Positions 33,211 to 41,334 of a stretch of DNA of 64,000 nucleotides are shown piece by piece. The position numbers and the translations under genes were made by a program. This DNA is from Caenibius sp. WL (GTDB taxonomy: Bacteria; Pseudomonadota; Alphaproteobacteria; Sphingomonadales; Sphingomonadaceae), in NCBI RefSeq assembly GCF_019803445.1, contig NZ_CP081844.1, positions 3,050,501 through 3,114,500 of the forward strand. Direction: 5' to 3'. The notes below the pieces were generated by a model, which saw nothing but the letters and a program-made list of their open reading frames with translations, was not told where the DNA came from and made no database searches. Position 1 is the stretch's first letter. Every line of letters begins with the position of its first letter.

Positions 33211-34341
33211 ATGGATCTGAGTCTGTCCGGGGAACAGGAGGCGCTGCAACGCTCCATCCGTTCCCTGTGTGAAGATCGGTTCAGCACTGCGGCCATGCGG
33301 GCCTGCGAGGACGATCCCACCGCCGCATCGGCTATTTATGAAAACCTCTATACGCTCGGCCTCGGCGGCATCCTGATCCGTGAGGAGGATGGCGGGCTGG
33401 GCCTGGGCATGACCGAAATGGTCGTGGCACAGGCCGAACTCGGCCGGGCGCTGGTGCCGCTGCTGTTCACCGAAAGCACCGTGCTCGCCGCCACTCTGCT
33501 GGCTGATAGCACGGACGAAACGGCGCGCGGCGTTCTGGCCGCGCTCGCCACCGGGGAAAAGCGCGCGACCTGCGCCTGGCAGGAAAGCAGGCGTGCGCCT
33601 TTGGAAGGGCCGCAGGCCACACGGCTGACCACGGCCGGCGGCGCGGCGCGCCTCTCCGGCGAAAAAAGCTTCGTGCCCGAAGTGCGGCTTTCCGACTGCC
33701 TTCTCGTTCATGCCAGCGATGACGCGAGCAGCCCTGCCCTGTGCCTTGTCGAACGCGGGGCGGCGGGCATCGCCATTTCCGATCAGCCCAACATGGCCGA
33801 CCTCGCCATGGCCGACCTGCGCTTCACCGACACGCCGGTGCTGGCCGTCACCGCGCAGGGCGATGCGGCGATGGCCGCGTGGGACCGGGCCCAGACCGCA
33901 ATGAAAATCGCTATCGCCGCGCAGGCTGTCGGCGGGGCGGAAAAGGCGCTCACCATGGCGCGCGACTATGCCGCCACGCGCCAGCAATTCGGCCAGCCCA
34001 TCGGCGCGTTCCAATCCATCGCGCACTATCTCGCCGATGCGGCGGTCAATGTCGAAGGGGCGCGGATGCTGGTCTATCGCGCGGCTTCCGCCGCCGACGA
34101 TGGCGATCCCGCCGGCACCTGGGCGGACATGGCCAAAATGAAAGCCTGCCAAGTCTATCGCGACGTTTCCGCGCTTTCCATCCAGATTCACGGCGGCATC
34201 GGCTTCACGCTGGAAGCCGATCCCCAACTCTACTTCCGAAGGGCAAAGCATTTGCAACTGATGTACGGCGATCCGCTCAATCTCCAGGAACGGGCCGGCC
34301 ATGCGCTGATCGCGGGCACGCACAAGGTGCTGGAGGCATGA
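33211..34341 (+). CDS. Acyl-CoA dehydrogenase, small-subunit type
   Basis: This 376-residue protein starts MDLSLSGEQEALQRSIRSLC after a GAGAGA site and opens the plus edc arm. It has the acyl-CoA dehydrogenase fold but lacks the usual SEPGSGSD flavin segment and the C-terminal GTSEI motif; it ends YFRRAKHLQLMYGDPLNLQE. This is the pattern of the second subunit of heterotetrameric steroid acyl-CoA dehydrogenases. The partner is probably the 27047-28234 product. The gene overlaps the SDR gene by an ATGA junction. Confidence 0.88.
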   Translation: MDLSLSGEQEALQRSIRSLCEDRFSTAAMRACEDDPTAASAIYENLYTLGLGGILIREEDGGLGLGMTEMVVAQAELGRALVPLLFTESTVLAATLLADSTDETARGVLAALATGEKRATCAWQESRRAPLEGPQATRLTTAGGAARLSGEKSFVPEVRLSDCLLVHASDDASSPALCLVERGAAGIAISDQPNMADLAMADLRFTDTPVLAVTAQGDAAMAAWDRAQTAMKIAIAAQAVGGAEKALTMARDYAATRQQFGQPIGAFQSIAHYLADAAVNVEGARMLVYRAASAADDGDPAGTWADMAKMKACQVYRDVSALSIQIHGGIGFTLEADPQLYFRRAKHLQLMYGDPLNLQERAGHALIAGTHKVLEA

Positions 34342-35243
34342 GCGCCGCCCAGCCCCTGCTCGACGGGCGCCCGGCCATCGTCACCGGCGCGGCGGGCGGG
34401 ATCGGCCGGGGGCATGTCCTCCACCTCGCCGCCGCCGGCGCACCGGTCGTCATCAACGATATCAACGGCGCAGCGGCCGAAGCGCTGGCCAGGGACGTTA
34501 TCGCGGCCGGGGGGCAGGCGCTGGTTTCCACCCACGATATCGGCACGCGCGAAGGAGCCGAAACGCTGGTGCAAGCCTGCTGCGAAGCGTTCGGTAGCGT
34601 GCGCATTCTCGTCAACAACGCGGGCAACCTGCGCGACAAGACTCTGCTCAAGATGACGGACGACGATCTCGACGCGGTGCTGACCGTCCATGTCAAAGGC
34701 ACCTTCTGGTGCACGCAGGCCGCCGCGCGGGCGATGGCCGATCAGGGCGCGGGCGGCGCGGTGATCAACACCACATCAGGCGGCCATTTCGGCAGCTTCG
34801 GCCAGACCGCCTATTCCGCCGCCAAAGGCGCCATCGCTTCGATGACATACACCTGGGCACTGGAACTGGCGCGCTATGGCATCCGCGTGAACGCCATCGG
34901 CCCGCTGGGCACCACGGCCATGTCGAAGACGTATCGCGATGCCGACGGCAAGCCGGGGCAGGATTTCGATCCCACGCTGAATGGCCCCGCGGTGGTCTAT
35001 CTGTGCAGCGACGAGGCGGCCAACGTTTCGGGCCAGATTTTCGGCACCGGGGGCGAACGTCTTTCCCACATGGTGCAGCCGCATTACGGCAAAACGCTGA
35101 TCCAGCCGGGCGGGTGGGATGTGGAGAGCATCCGCCGCCATTTCCAAGCGCAGATGCCCGGCCAGTTCGGTGCGTTCGGCATTCTCGGCAAGCCTTATCC
35201 CTTCCACGGCGGGGTCTATCCCCCCACCCCCACGGAGGATTGA
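34338..35243 (+). CDS. SDR of the 17-beta-HSD type 4/MFE-2 group
   Basis: This 301-residue SDR starts at the ATG in an ATGA overlap with the acyl-CoA dehydrogenase gene. It has TGAAGGIGRG, the acidic residue of VINDINGAA, LVNNAGNLRDKTLLKMTDDD near residue 93, and YSAAKGA. The segment after NNAG is typical of the hydroxyacyl-CoA dehydrogenase part of peroxisomal multifunctional enzyme 2 and of steroid ChsB-type enzymes. It should oxidise a 3-hydroxyacyl-CoA made by the MaoC pair, so acyl-CoA dehydrogenase, hydratase, dehydrogenase and thiolase are all in these two arms. Confidence 0.87.
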   Translation: MSAAQPLLDGRPAIVTGAAGGIGRGHVLHLAAAGAPVVINDINGAAAEALARDVIAAGGQALVSTHDIGTREGAETLVQACCEAFGSVRILVNNAGNLRDKTLLKMTDDDLDAVLTVHVKGTFWCTQAAARAMADQGAGGAVINTTSGGHFGSFGQTAYSAAKGAIASMTYTWALELARYGIRVNAIGPLGTTAMSKTYRDADGKPGQDFDPTLNGPAVVYLCSDEAANVSGQIFGTGGERLSHMVQPHYGKTLIQPGGWDVESIRRHFQAQMPGQFGAFGILGKPYPFHGGVYPPTPTED

Positions 35244-35245
35244 CG

Positions 35246-36637
35246 ATGGCCGGGATCGTCGACTGGGGCGTGCATATCCCCGCGCATCGCCTGCCCCGCG
35301 CCCTGCTGGCCGGACGCAAGGCGGACAGCGGGCCGGAACGGGCGCTGGCCTGGGCGGACGAAGACAGCGTGACCATGGCAGTGGATGCCGCTCGGCTCTG
35401 CCTGAAAGACCGCGCGCGGGACACGATCGATCTGCTGCTTTTCGCCACCACCACCTATGCCTTCGCGGAGAAGCAGGGGGCGGCGCTGATCGCTGCCGTG
35501 CTCGGCCTGCCGCAGACCGTGCGCACCGCCGATATCGGCCATTCGCTGCGCGGCGGGGCGCAGGCGCTGCTGCTGGCCCACGATGCGGTCAAGGCAGGGC
35601 GCGCCCGGCAGGCACTGGTGCTGATCGCCGATTGCCGCATGGGCGCGCCGGGATCGGAACTGGAACGCAGCGGCGGCGACGCAGCGGTGGCGTTCCTGAT
35701 CGGGCACGATGGGGTCGTGGCCGAACTTGCGGGCAGCGCGGCACATTCGGAAGAACTGCTCGATGTCTGGCGGCGCGGTGCCGACCGCTTCATCCATCAG
35801 TGGGAAGACCGCTTCACCACGCAATACGGCTTTCTCGATCCCAGCGCCGCCGCCGCTGCCAAGCTGCCCACGGCGGCGGACGGCGCGCACCGCATCTGGG
35901 CGACCAGCGCCCCCAACAAGCGCGCCTTGGGCAGTCTCGCCAAAGCGATCGGCGCAGCGCCCACCGCCATGGTGCCCGCCCTGTTTGACACGGTCGGCTA
36001 TTGCGGCACGGCGCAGGCCCCGCTCCTGCTCGCCGCCGCGCTCGACACGGCGAAAGCGGGGCAGGAACTCGCCCTGCTTGCCCATGGCGATGGGGCGGAA
36101 GCATTGCTTTACACCGTGGTCGCTGCGCGCCCCGGCCATGCGGTGGCCGATGCCGTGGCGCAGCGTATCCCCGTCCCCTCACCCGCCGCCTATCGCCGGG
36201 CGCGCGGGCTCGACGCGGCCGAATATCCGCCGGTCGACGATCAGGGCATTTCCGCCACGATCCATTTCCGCGAACGGGCGGAGGATTTGCGCCTGCAAGG
36301 CCAGCGGTGCGCCTGCGGCGAACCGCAGTTTCCCAAACAACGCGTCTGCATCCGTTGCGGGGCGAAAGACCGGTTCACGCCGGAAGATTTCGCCGAACGG
36401 GGCGGAACGCTCGTCACCTATACGCTCGATTCCTTCTTCCCCTCCCCCACTCCGCCCACGGCGGTGGGCGTAGTGGAGGTGGCGGATGGCCCGCGCATCT
36501 ACATGCAGGTGGCCGATCTGCCCAAGGAAGGCCCCACGCTGGGCATGCCGCTGCGCTTCGCCTTCCGCCGCATTCACGATGCGGGCCAGCGCCCGAACTA
36601 TTTCTGGAAAGCCCTGCCCGAAAGGAATGTGCCATGA
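35246..36637 (+). CDS. HMG-CoA-synthase/KAS III-like protein fused to a DUF35 zinc ribbon
   Basis: This 463-residue protein starts MAGIVDWGVHIPAHRLPRAL after a GGAGGAT site. The N-terminal 330 residues have the thiolase-like HMG-CoA synthase fold. The C-terminal 120 residues are a DUF35 module with a zinc ribbon (CACGEPQFPKQRVCIRCGAK, near residue 358). At the active-site cysteine of the fold it reads ADIGHSLRGGAQAL, so the nucleophile appears missing. It may therefore act as an aldolase-like or acyl-binding enzyme instead of a condensing one. Fusion to its own DUF35 explains why no separate partner is next to it. Confidence 0.85.
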   Translation: MAGIVDWGVHIPAHRLPRALLAGRKADSGPERALAWADEDSVTMAVDAARLCLKDRARDTIDLLLFATTTYAFAEKQGAALIAAVLGLPQTVRTADIGHSLRGGAQALLLAHDAVKAGRARQALVLIADCRMGAPGSELERSGGDAAVAFLIGHDGVVAELAGSAAHSEELLDVWRRGADRFIHQWEDRFTTQYGFLDPSAAAAAKLPTAADGAHRIWATSAPNKRALGSLAKAIGAAPTAMVPALFDTVGYCGTAQAPLLLAAALDTAKAGQELALLAHGDGAEALLYTVVAARPGHAVADAVAQRIPVPSPAAYRRARGLDAAEYPPVDDQGISATIHFRERAEDLRLQGQRCACGEPQFPKQRVCIRCGAKDRFTPEDFAERGGTLVTYTLDSFFPSPTPPTAVGVVEVADGPRIYMQVADLPKEGPTLGMPLRFAFRRIHDAGQRPNYFWKALPERNVP

Positions 36638-37779
36638 GCCTGAGGGATAGGGCCGCGATTGTCGGCGTGGGCTGCACCCATTTTATGGAGAACTGGACCA
36701 GCAGCGCCGAAGACATGATCGTCGATGCGGTGTTCGAAGCCTATGCCGATGCCGGGATCGAAGACCCCAACCGCCAGATCGATGCGGTGTTCTGCGGCTC
36801 GCTCTATTCCGCGATGGGGCCGGTCGATGTGTCGGAAGCGCTGAAGCTCTACAAACCGCTGACGTCGGTTTACAATTACTGCGCCACCGGCACCGAAGTG
36901 GTCCGCGCCGCGGTGATGGCGATTGCCGCCGGGGCTTACGATACGGTGCTGGCCGTGGGCTACGACAAGCCCAAGGATCGCGGCGTCTCCGGCCCGCCGG
37001 TTGCATTTCGCGGCGTGCGCGATCTGCCCGCCACACCCGCCGGATGGTTCGCGCTGGCCGCCGCACCCTATTTCGCGAAATTCGGTGCCGGGCGTGAAGA
37101 ATTGGCACAAATCGCAGTGAAAAATCACCATAACGGCACTCTCGCCCCCAAATCCTTCCTCAAGAAGGAAATCACGGTGGAAGATGTGCTGAATGCGCGG
37201 ATGATTGCCTGGCCTTTCGGGCTCTACGATTGCGCCGCGCAGACCGATGGCGCGGCAGCGGTGATCGTCACCCGCGCCGATCTGGCGCGCAACCACCCGA
37301 AGCAGCCGGTGCTGGTCAAGGCGATCACTTCGCACTGTGCCCCCCACCCGCACACCGACCCGGACCATGATTTCCTGCGTTGGAAAGCCACCGAAAACGC
37401 CGCGCAGGACGCCTATCGCATGGCCGGGATCGACGATCCCTTCCGTCAGATCGATGTGGCGCAACTGCATGACTGCTTCACGCTGACGGAACTGCTGTCT
37501 TACGAGGATCTCGGCTTCATTCCCAAAGGGGCGGCGAAGGAGCACATCGCCAGCGGCACGTTCACGCTGGCGGGCGAACTGCCGGTCAACACCGATGGCG
37601 GCCTGAAAAGCTTCGGCCACCCCACCGGGGCCAGCGGCGCGCGCATGATCGTGGAGAACACGCTGCAACTGCGCGGCGAAGCCGGGGCACGGCAGGTGCA
37701 AGGGGCGAAACTGGCCTTGAGCCACAACATCGGCGGCTATCCCACGGGCTGCGCCGTCAGCATTCTGGGGGTGGAATGA
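36634..37779 (+). CDS. SCP2-type thiolase
   Basis: This 381-residue thiolase keeps the catalytic set: Cys in YNYCATGTEVVRAA near residue 90, His in AQLHDCFTLTEL near 277 and GHPTGASG near 329. It is therefore expected to be a true acyltransferase, unlike the two Ltp-like proteins in the window. It should release acetyl-CoA or propionyl-CoA from a 3-oxoacyl-CoA at the end of a beta-oxidation round. It overlaps the genes on both sides by four bases. Confidence 0.88.
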   Translation: MSLRDRAAIVGVGCTHFMENWTSSAEDMIVDAVFEAYADAGIEDPNRQIDAVFCGSLYSAMGPVDVSEALKLYKPLTSVYNYCATGTEVVRAAVMAIAAGAYDTVLAVGYDKPKDRGVSGPPVAFRGVRDLPATPAGWFALAAAPYFAKFGAGREELAQIAVKNHHNGTLAPKSFLKKEITVEDVLNARMIAWPFGLYDCAAQTDGAAAVIVTRADLARNHPKQPVLVKAITSHCAPHPHTDPDHDFLRWKATENAAQDAYRMAGIDDPFRQIDVAQLHDCFTLTELLSYEDLGFIPKGAAKEHIASGTFTLAGELPVNTDGGLKSFGHPTGASGARMIVENTLQLRGEAGARQVQGAKLALSHNIGGYPTGCAVSILGVE

Positions 37780-38582
37780 GCGGGCCATACGAAACGCTGG
37801 ATATCCGCATTGCCGATCATATCGCAGTGCTGACCCTGTCGCGCGAGGCGCGCCACAACGCGATTTCCAGCCGAATGAATAGGGAACTGCCGCGGGCCTG
37901 GCGGCAGCTCGAAGCCGATCCCGCCGTGCGCGTGATCGTGGTGACGGGCGCGGGCGGCAAGGCATTCTGCACCGGGGCCGATCTCGCCGATCTGCCCAAA
38001 ACGGAAGACCCCGCATTCGCGCGGCAGCTTGCCTCCATCGGCTGGACCGGGCGGCAGAACGGCGTGACCAAGCCGGTGATCGCCGCGATCAACGGCCTGG
38101 CCGTGGGCGCGGGCCTGCATTTCGCGGCGGATTCCGATATCGTCCTCGCCGCCGATCATGCGCAGTTCGTGGATAGCCATGTGGCGGTCGGCCTGATCGC
38201 CGCGCTGGAACCCATCGGCCTTGCCCGGCGCATGCCGCTGGGCGCGGTGATGAAACTGGCGCTGACCGGCGGGGACGAGCGCCTTTCCGCGCAGGAAGCA
38301 TGGCGGCTGGGCATGGTGGACGAGATCATGCCGCTGGACGCGCTGATGCCGCGCGCGATGGAACTGGCCGCCAGCATCGCCCGCCATTCCCCCACCGCCG
38401 TCGCCCGCACCCGCGCGGCGATCTGGGCGTCCAAGGAATTGCCGCTGAGCGCAGCGCTGGAGGAAGGCTGGCGCCATATCCTGGCGCAGAACGATCATCC
38501 CGATCTGGCCGAAGGCGTGGCCGCGTTCGTCGAAAAGCGCGCGCCCCAATGGCGCGACCGCGATCCGGGGGACGTGGCGTGA
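37776..38582 (+). CDS. Enoyl-CoA hydratase/isomerase family protein
   Basis: This 268-residue crotonase has the oxyanion segments KAFCTGADLADL near residue 63 and NGLAVGAGLHFAAD near 100. The C-terminal RAPQWRDRDPG is typical of the family. The position of the catalytic glutamate reads FVDSHVAVGLIAALEPIGL, so the glutamate is not evident. It probably acts as an isomerase, hydrolase or lyase on a ring-derived CoA ester. The start and stop overlap the neighbours (ATGA and GTGA), so it is cotranscribed with the edc genes. Confidence 0.86.
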   Translation: MSGPYETLDIRIADHIAVLTLSREARHNAISSRMNRELPRAWRQLEADPAVRVIVVTGAGGKAFCTGADLADLPKTEDPAFARQLASIGWTGRQNGVTKPVIAAINGLAVGAGLHFAADSDIVLAADHAQFVDSHVAVGLIAALEPIGLARRMPLGAVMKLALTGGDERLSAQEAWRLGMVDEIMPLDALMPRAMELAASIARHSPTAVARTRAAIWASKELPLSAALEEGWRHILAQNDHPDLAEGVAAFVEKRAPQWRDRDPGDVA

Positions 38583-39301
38583 GCTACGGCACGCTGGCCA
38601 TCGCCCGGCGTGGCGCGGTCGCGGTGATCGCGCTGACCAGTGCCGACGGGATGAACTGCTACACCCCGGAAATGGGCGAAGACCTCGTGGCGGCCCTGCG
38701 CGCGGCGGCGGCGGACGAGGATGTGGCCGCCATCGTCCTCACCGGCAGCGGGCGGGCGTTCTGCGCGGGGGCGCATCGCGATGTGTTGACCGGCGCGCTC
38801 GGCCCATCCGGCCTGCGCATTGGGCAGGAGGCATTCATCGCCAGCTTCGCCCCCGAATTCGCCGCCATTCCCAAGCTGACCATCGCCGCGTTCAATGGTT
38901 CCGCCGCCGGGATCGGCGTGACGATGAGCCTGTTGTGCGATCTGCGGCTGGCCGTGCCAGGCGCGCGGTTGCGGCTCAATTTCGCGGAACTGGGGATCAT
39001 GCCCGGGCTGGGTTCGACCCGCACGCTGGCCCGCCTTGTCGGGCCGGCGCGGGCCAAGACACTGCTGCTGTGCAGCCAGACGCTGACCAGCGAAGAAGCC
39101 GCCGCCATCGGGCTGGTCGACGAAGTGCTTCCGGCCGATGCCTTGCAGGATCGTGCGCTGGCGCTGGGGAAAGCCGCCGCCAGCGCCAGCCGCGCGCTGG
39201 CCGCTGAAATCAAGGCCGCCGTCGATGCCTCCGGCGAAGGCGATCTCGCCACTGCCCTGCGCCGCGAAGCCGATGCGGCGCAACGGCTGCGAGGGGCGTG
39301 A
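38579..39301 (+). CDS. Enoyl-CoA hydratase/isomerase family protein
   Basis: This 240-residue crotonase starts with GTG (VSYGTLAIARRGAVAVIAL) in a GTGA overlap with the upstream stop. It keeps FCAGAHRDVLTG near residue 60 and GSAAGIGVTM near 105. The glutamate region reads NFAELGIMPGLGSTR, a normal hydratase or isomerase pattern. It differs from the preceding crotonase, which lacks the glutamate, so the two may form a division of labour. The substrate is unknown. Confidence 0.85.
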   Translation: MSYGTLAIARRGAVAVIALTSADGMNCYTPEMGEDLVAALRAAAADEDVAAIVLTGSGRAFCAGAHRDVLTGALGPSGLRIGQEAFIASFAPEFAAIPKLTIAAFNGSAAGIGVTMSLLCDLRLAVPGARLRLNFAELGIMPGLGSTRTLARLVGPARAKTLLLCSQTLTSEEAAAIGLVDEVLPADALQDRALALGKAAASASRALAAEIKAAVDASGEGDLATALRREADAAQRLRGA

Positions 39302-39738
39302 TGGCGCGGCAGGCAATCCGTTTCGACGATTACGACGGCTTCGCCCGGATCGAAGCCCGGGGCTTCACCGCGTGGGGGCCGGAGGTGCCTCTGGAGCGGG
39401 AAACCGTTGCCGCTTTCCTTGCCGTGACCGGCGCACCCGGCGATGGCGCGCAGATTCCCGGCGTCATGCTACAGGCCATGCTGCCCCGGCTCGTGCCCGG
39501 GCACGATTGGGAAGTGACCGGGCATAGCGGGGCGATCAATCTTGGCAGCCCGACGATCCGCTTCCCCATGCCCGCGCAGGCCGGGGCACGATTGCGCGGG
39601 CGCAGCCGCCTGTCCGCCGCCACGCGCCATGCCCGGGGCACTGTCGTCGCCATGGAATTCGAAGTGATCGAACACGGGGCGGCAGAGCCCTGCCTGCGGT
39701 CGATCATCGAACTGCTCTATCTCGGACAACCGGCATGA
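39301..39738 (+). CDS. MaoC-like hot-dog protein lacking the catalytic dyad
   Basis: This 145-residue protein begins MARQAIRFDDYDGFARIEAR; the ATG at 39301 and a GTG three bases earlier are both usable. The hot-dog helix PGVMLQAMLPRLVPG is present. The loop that carries the D-x4-H dyad in hydratases reads VTGAPGDGAQIPG and is shortened, with no histidine. It lies between a crotonase and the Ltp2-like gene (four-base overlap). It may be a structural partner of the Ltp2-DUF35 enzyme or bind its substrate. Confidence 0.75.
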   Translation: MARQAIRFDDYDGFARIEARGFTAWGPEVPLERETVAAFLAVTGAPGDGAQIPGVMLQAMLPRLVPGHDWEVTGHSGAINLGSPTIRFPMPAQAGARLRGRSRLSAATRHARGTVVAMEFEVIEHGAAEPCLRSIIELLYLGQPA

Positions 39739-40889
39739 CCATCGCGGGCAAAGTCGCCATCGCGGGTATCGGCCAGACGCCGTTCGGCCGGGGGCTGGAG
39801 CCATCGGAGCGCGAACTCGCCTGCATCGCCATCGACGCGGCGCTGAAGGATGCCGGGGTCGATGCGGGCGAAATCGACGCCCTGTGCAGCTACACCATGG
39901 AAGCGACGCCCGATTTCGAAATCGTGCGCAATTGCGGGTTCGGCCCGCTGCACTATTTTTCGCAAGTGCCCCATGGCGGCGGCGCGGGCCCGGCGGCCAT
40001 CGGCCATGCGGCCATGGCGCTCGCCACCGGGCAGGCGAAAGCCGCTGTCGTCTGGCGCGCGCGCAAACGCTCCGCCGCCGCCAGCCGGGTCTGGGCGCAA
40101 TCGGCCGCCGTGCTGGAAGACCACTGGAAATGGTCGCGCCCCTCGGGCCTGCTGCGCCCGGTGGATGAAGTGGCGGTGATGGCGCGCCGCTATGCCCACG
40201 AATATGGCGATATCGCCCCGGCGCTGGCCGAAATCGCCATGGCGCTACGCGCTTATGCCTGCGCCAATCCGGCGGCGATGATGCATGGCAAACCGATGGA
40301 TGAAGCGGCCTATTACGCTGCGCGCATGGTGGCCGATCCGTTGCGCCTGTTCGACAATTGCCTCGAAACCGATGGCGCGGTGGCGCTGGTCCTGCTGCCG
40401 GTGGAACGGGCACGAGATGCCCGGCAGAAACCCGTGGTGATCGAAGCATTCGCGCAGGGGATGATTCCCGGCCATCAGTCGATGGCCGATTTCCACCGCG
40501 CCGATGCGCTGACCGGTTGCGGCCATGTCGCGGCACAGCAGCTCTGGCGCATGACCGGTTTCACCCCCGCCGATGTCGATGTGGCGCAGATTTACGATGC
40601 GTTTTCGCCGCTGATCCTGTTTTCGCTGGAAGCCTATGGCTTCGTGCCGAAAGGCGAAGCGGCGCGCTTCATCTGCGATGGGGCCCTGCGCCCCGATGGC
40701 GCGCTGCCGACCAACACGGCGGGCGGCGGCCTGTCGGAAGCCTATCTCCACGGGCTCAATCTCGTAACTGAGGCGGTGCGGCAAATTCGCGGCACCGCCA
40801 CCACCCAGATTGCCAGTGCCCGGCTCGCGCTTGTCACCGGGTGCGACGCCACGCCCAACGGCGCCCTGCTGCTGCGGAGCGACGGATGA
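39735..40889 (+). CDS. ltp2: Ltp2-like steroid retro-aldolase
   Basis: This 384-residue thiolase-fold protein lacks the thiolase cysteine; the position reads PHGGGAGPAAIGH. Instead it has the two tyrosines typical of Ltp2 aldolases: Tyr287 in AQIYDAF and Tyr337 in LSEAYLHG. Family resemblance to mycobacterial Ltp2 is strong over AIAGIGQTPFG, RYAHEYGD and DPLRLFDNCLETDGAVA. Ltp2 with a DUF35 partner cleaves a C-C bond of a hydroxylated steroid CoA ester. The next gene is a DUF35 protein with an ATGA overlap. It is the retro-aldolase of the edc arm. Confidence 0.86.
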   Translation: MTIAGKVAIAGIGQTPFGRGLEPSERELACIAIDAALKDAGVDAGEIDALCSYTMEATPDFEIVRNCGFGPLHYFSQVPHGGGAGPAAIGHAAMALATGQAKAAVVWRARKRSAAASRVWAQSAAVLEDHWKWSRPSGLLRPVDEVAVMARRYAHEYGDIAPALAEIAMALRAYACANPAAMMHGKPMDEAAYYAARMVADPLRLFDNCLETDGAVALVLLPVERARDARQKPVVIEAFAQGMIPGHQSMADFHRADALTGCGHVAAQQLWRMTGFTPADVDVAQIYDAFSPLILFSLEAYGFVPKGEAARFICDGALRPDGALPTNTAGGGLSEAYLHGLNLVTEAVRQIRGTATTQIASARLALVTGCDATPNGALLLRSDG

Positions 40890-41314
40890 TCCCCGGCATT
40901 CCCCTCCCCTCGCGCGATGGCCCGTTCGAAGCGGGTTTCTGGGCCGCGCTCGACCGGGGCGAAATGGCGCATCAGCAGTGCGCAGCGTGCTCCGCCTGGC
41001 ATTTTCCCCCGCGCTGGCGCTGCGCCTGTGGAGGCACGCTGGCTTACCGGCCCGTTTCCGGCCGGGCGCGGCTGTGGTCATGGACGGTGGTTCATCCCCC
41101 CGTCCTGCCCGCTTTCGCCCCGTTCGCCCCTTATCCGGTGGCAATTGCCGAACTGGCGGAAGCCCCCGGCCTGCGCATGGTGGGGCCACTGGTGGAGCAA
41201 CCGGGCGACCCGCTCAACCATGTCGATCCGGCGCGGTTGCGCATCGGCATGCCGCTCACGGCCTGCGTGATCGCCCTGGCCGATGGCGTGCGCTGGCCCG
41301 CCTGGAAAATCTGA
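40886..41314 (+). CDS. DUF35 zinc-ribbon/OB-fold protein, partner of Ltp2
   Basis: This 142-residue DUF35 protein starts MIPGIPLPSRDGPFEAGFWA in an ATGA overlap with the Ltp2 stop. The zinc ribbon has Cys pairs in QQCAACSAWHF and RCACGGTLAY near residues 32-52. The OB-fold part ends VRWPAWKI. By analogy with Ltp2-ChsH2 it should bind the CoA part and stabilise the aldolase. It is separated by only 20 bases from the P450 gene. Confidence 0.87.
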   Translation: MIPGIPLPSRDGPFEAGFWAALDRGEMAHQQCAACSAWHFPPRWRCACGGTLAYRPVSGRARLWSWTVVHPPVLPAFAPFAPYPVAIAELAEAPGLRMVGPLVEQPGDPLNHVDPARLRIGMPLTACVIALADGVRWPAWKI

Positions 41315-41334
41315 ATTCTACCGGAGACGATGCT

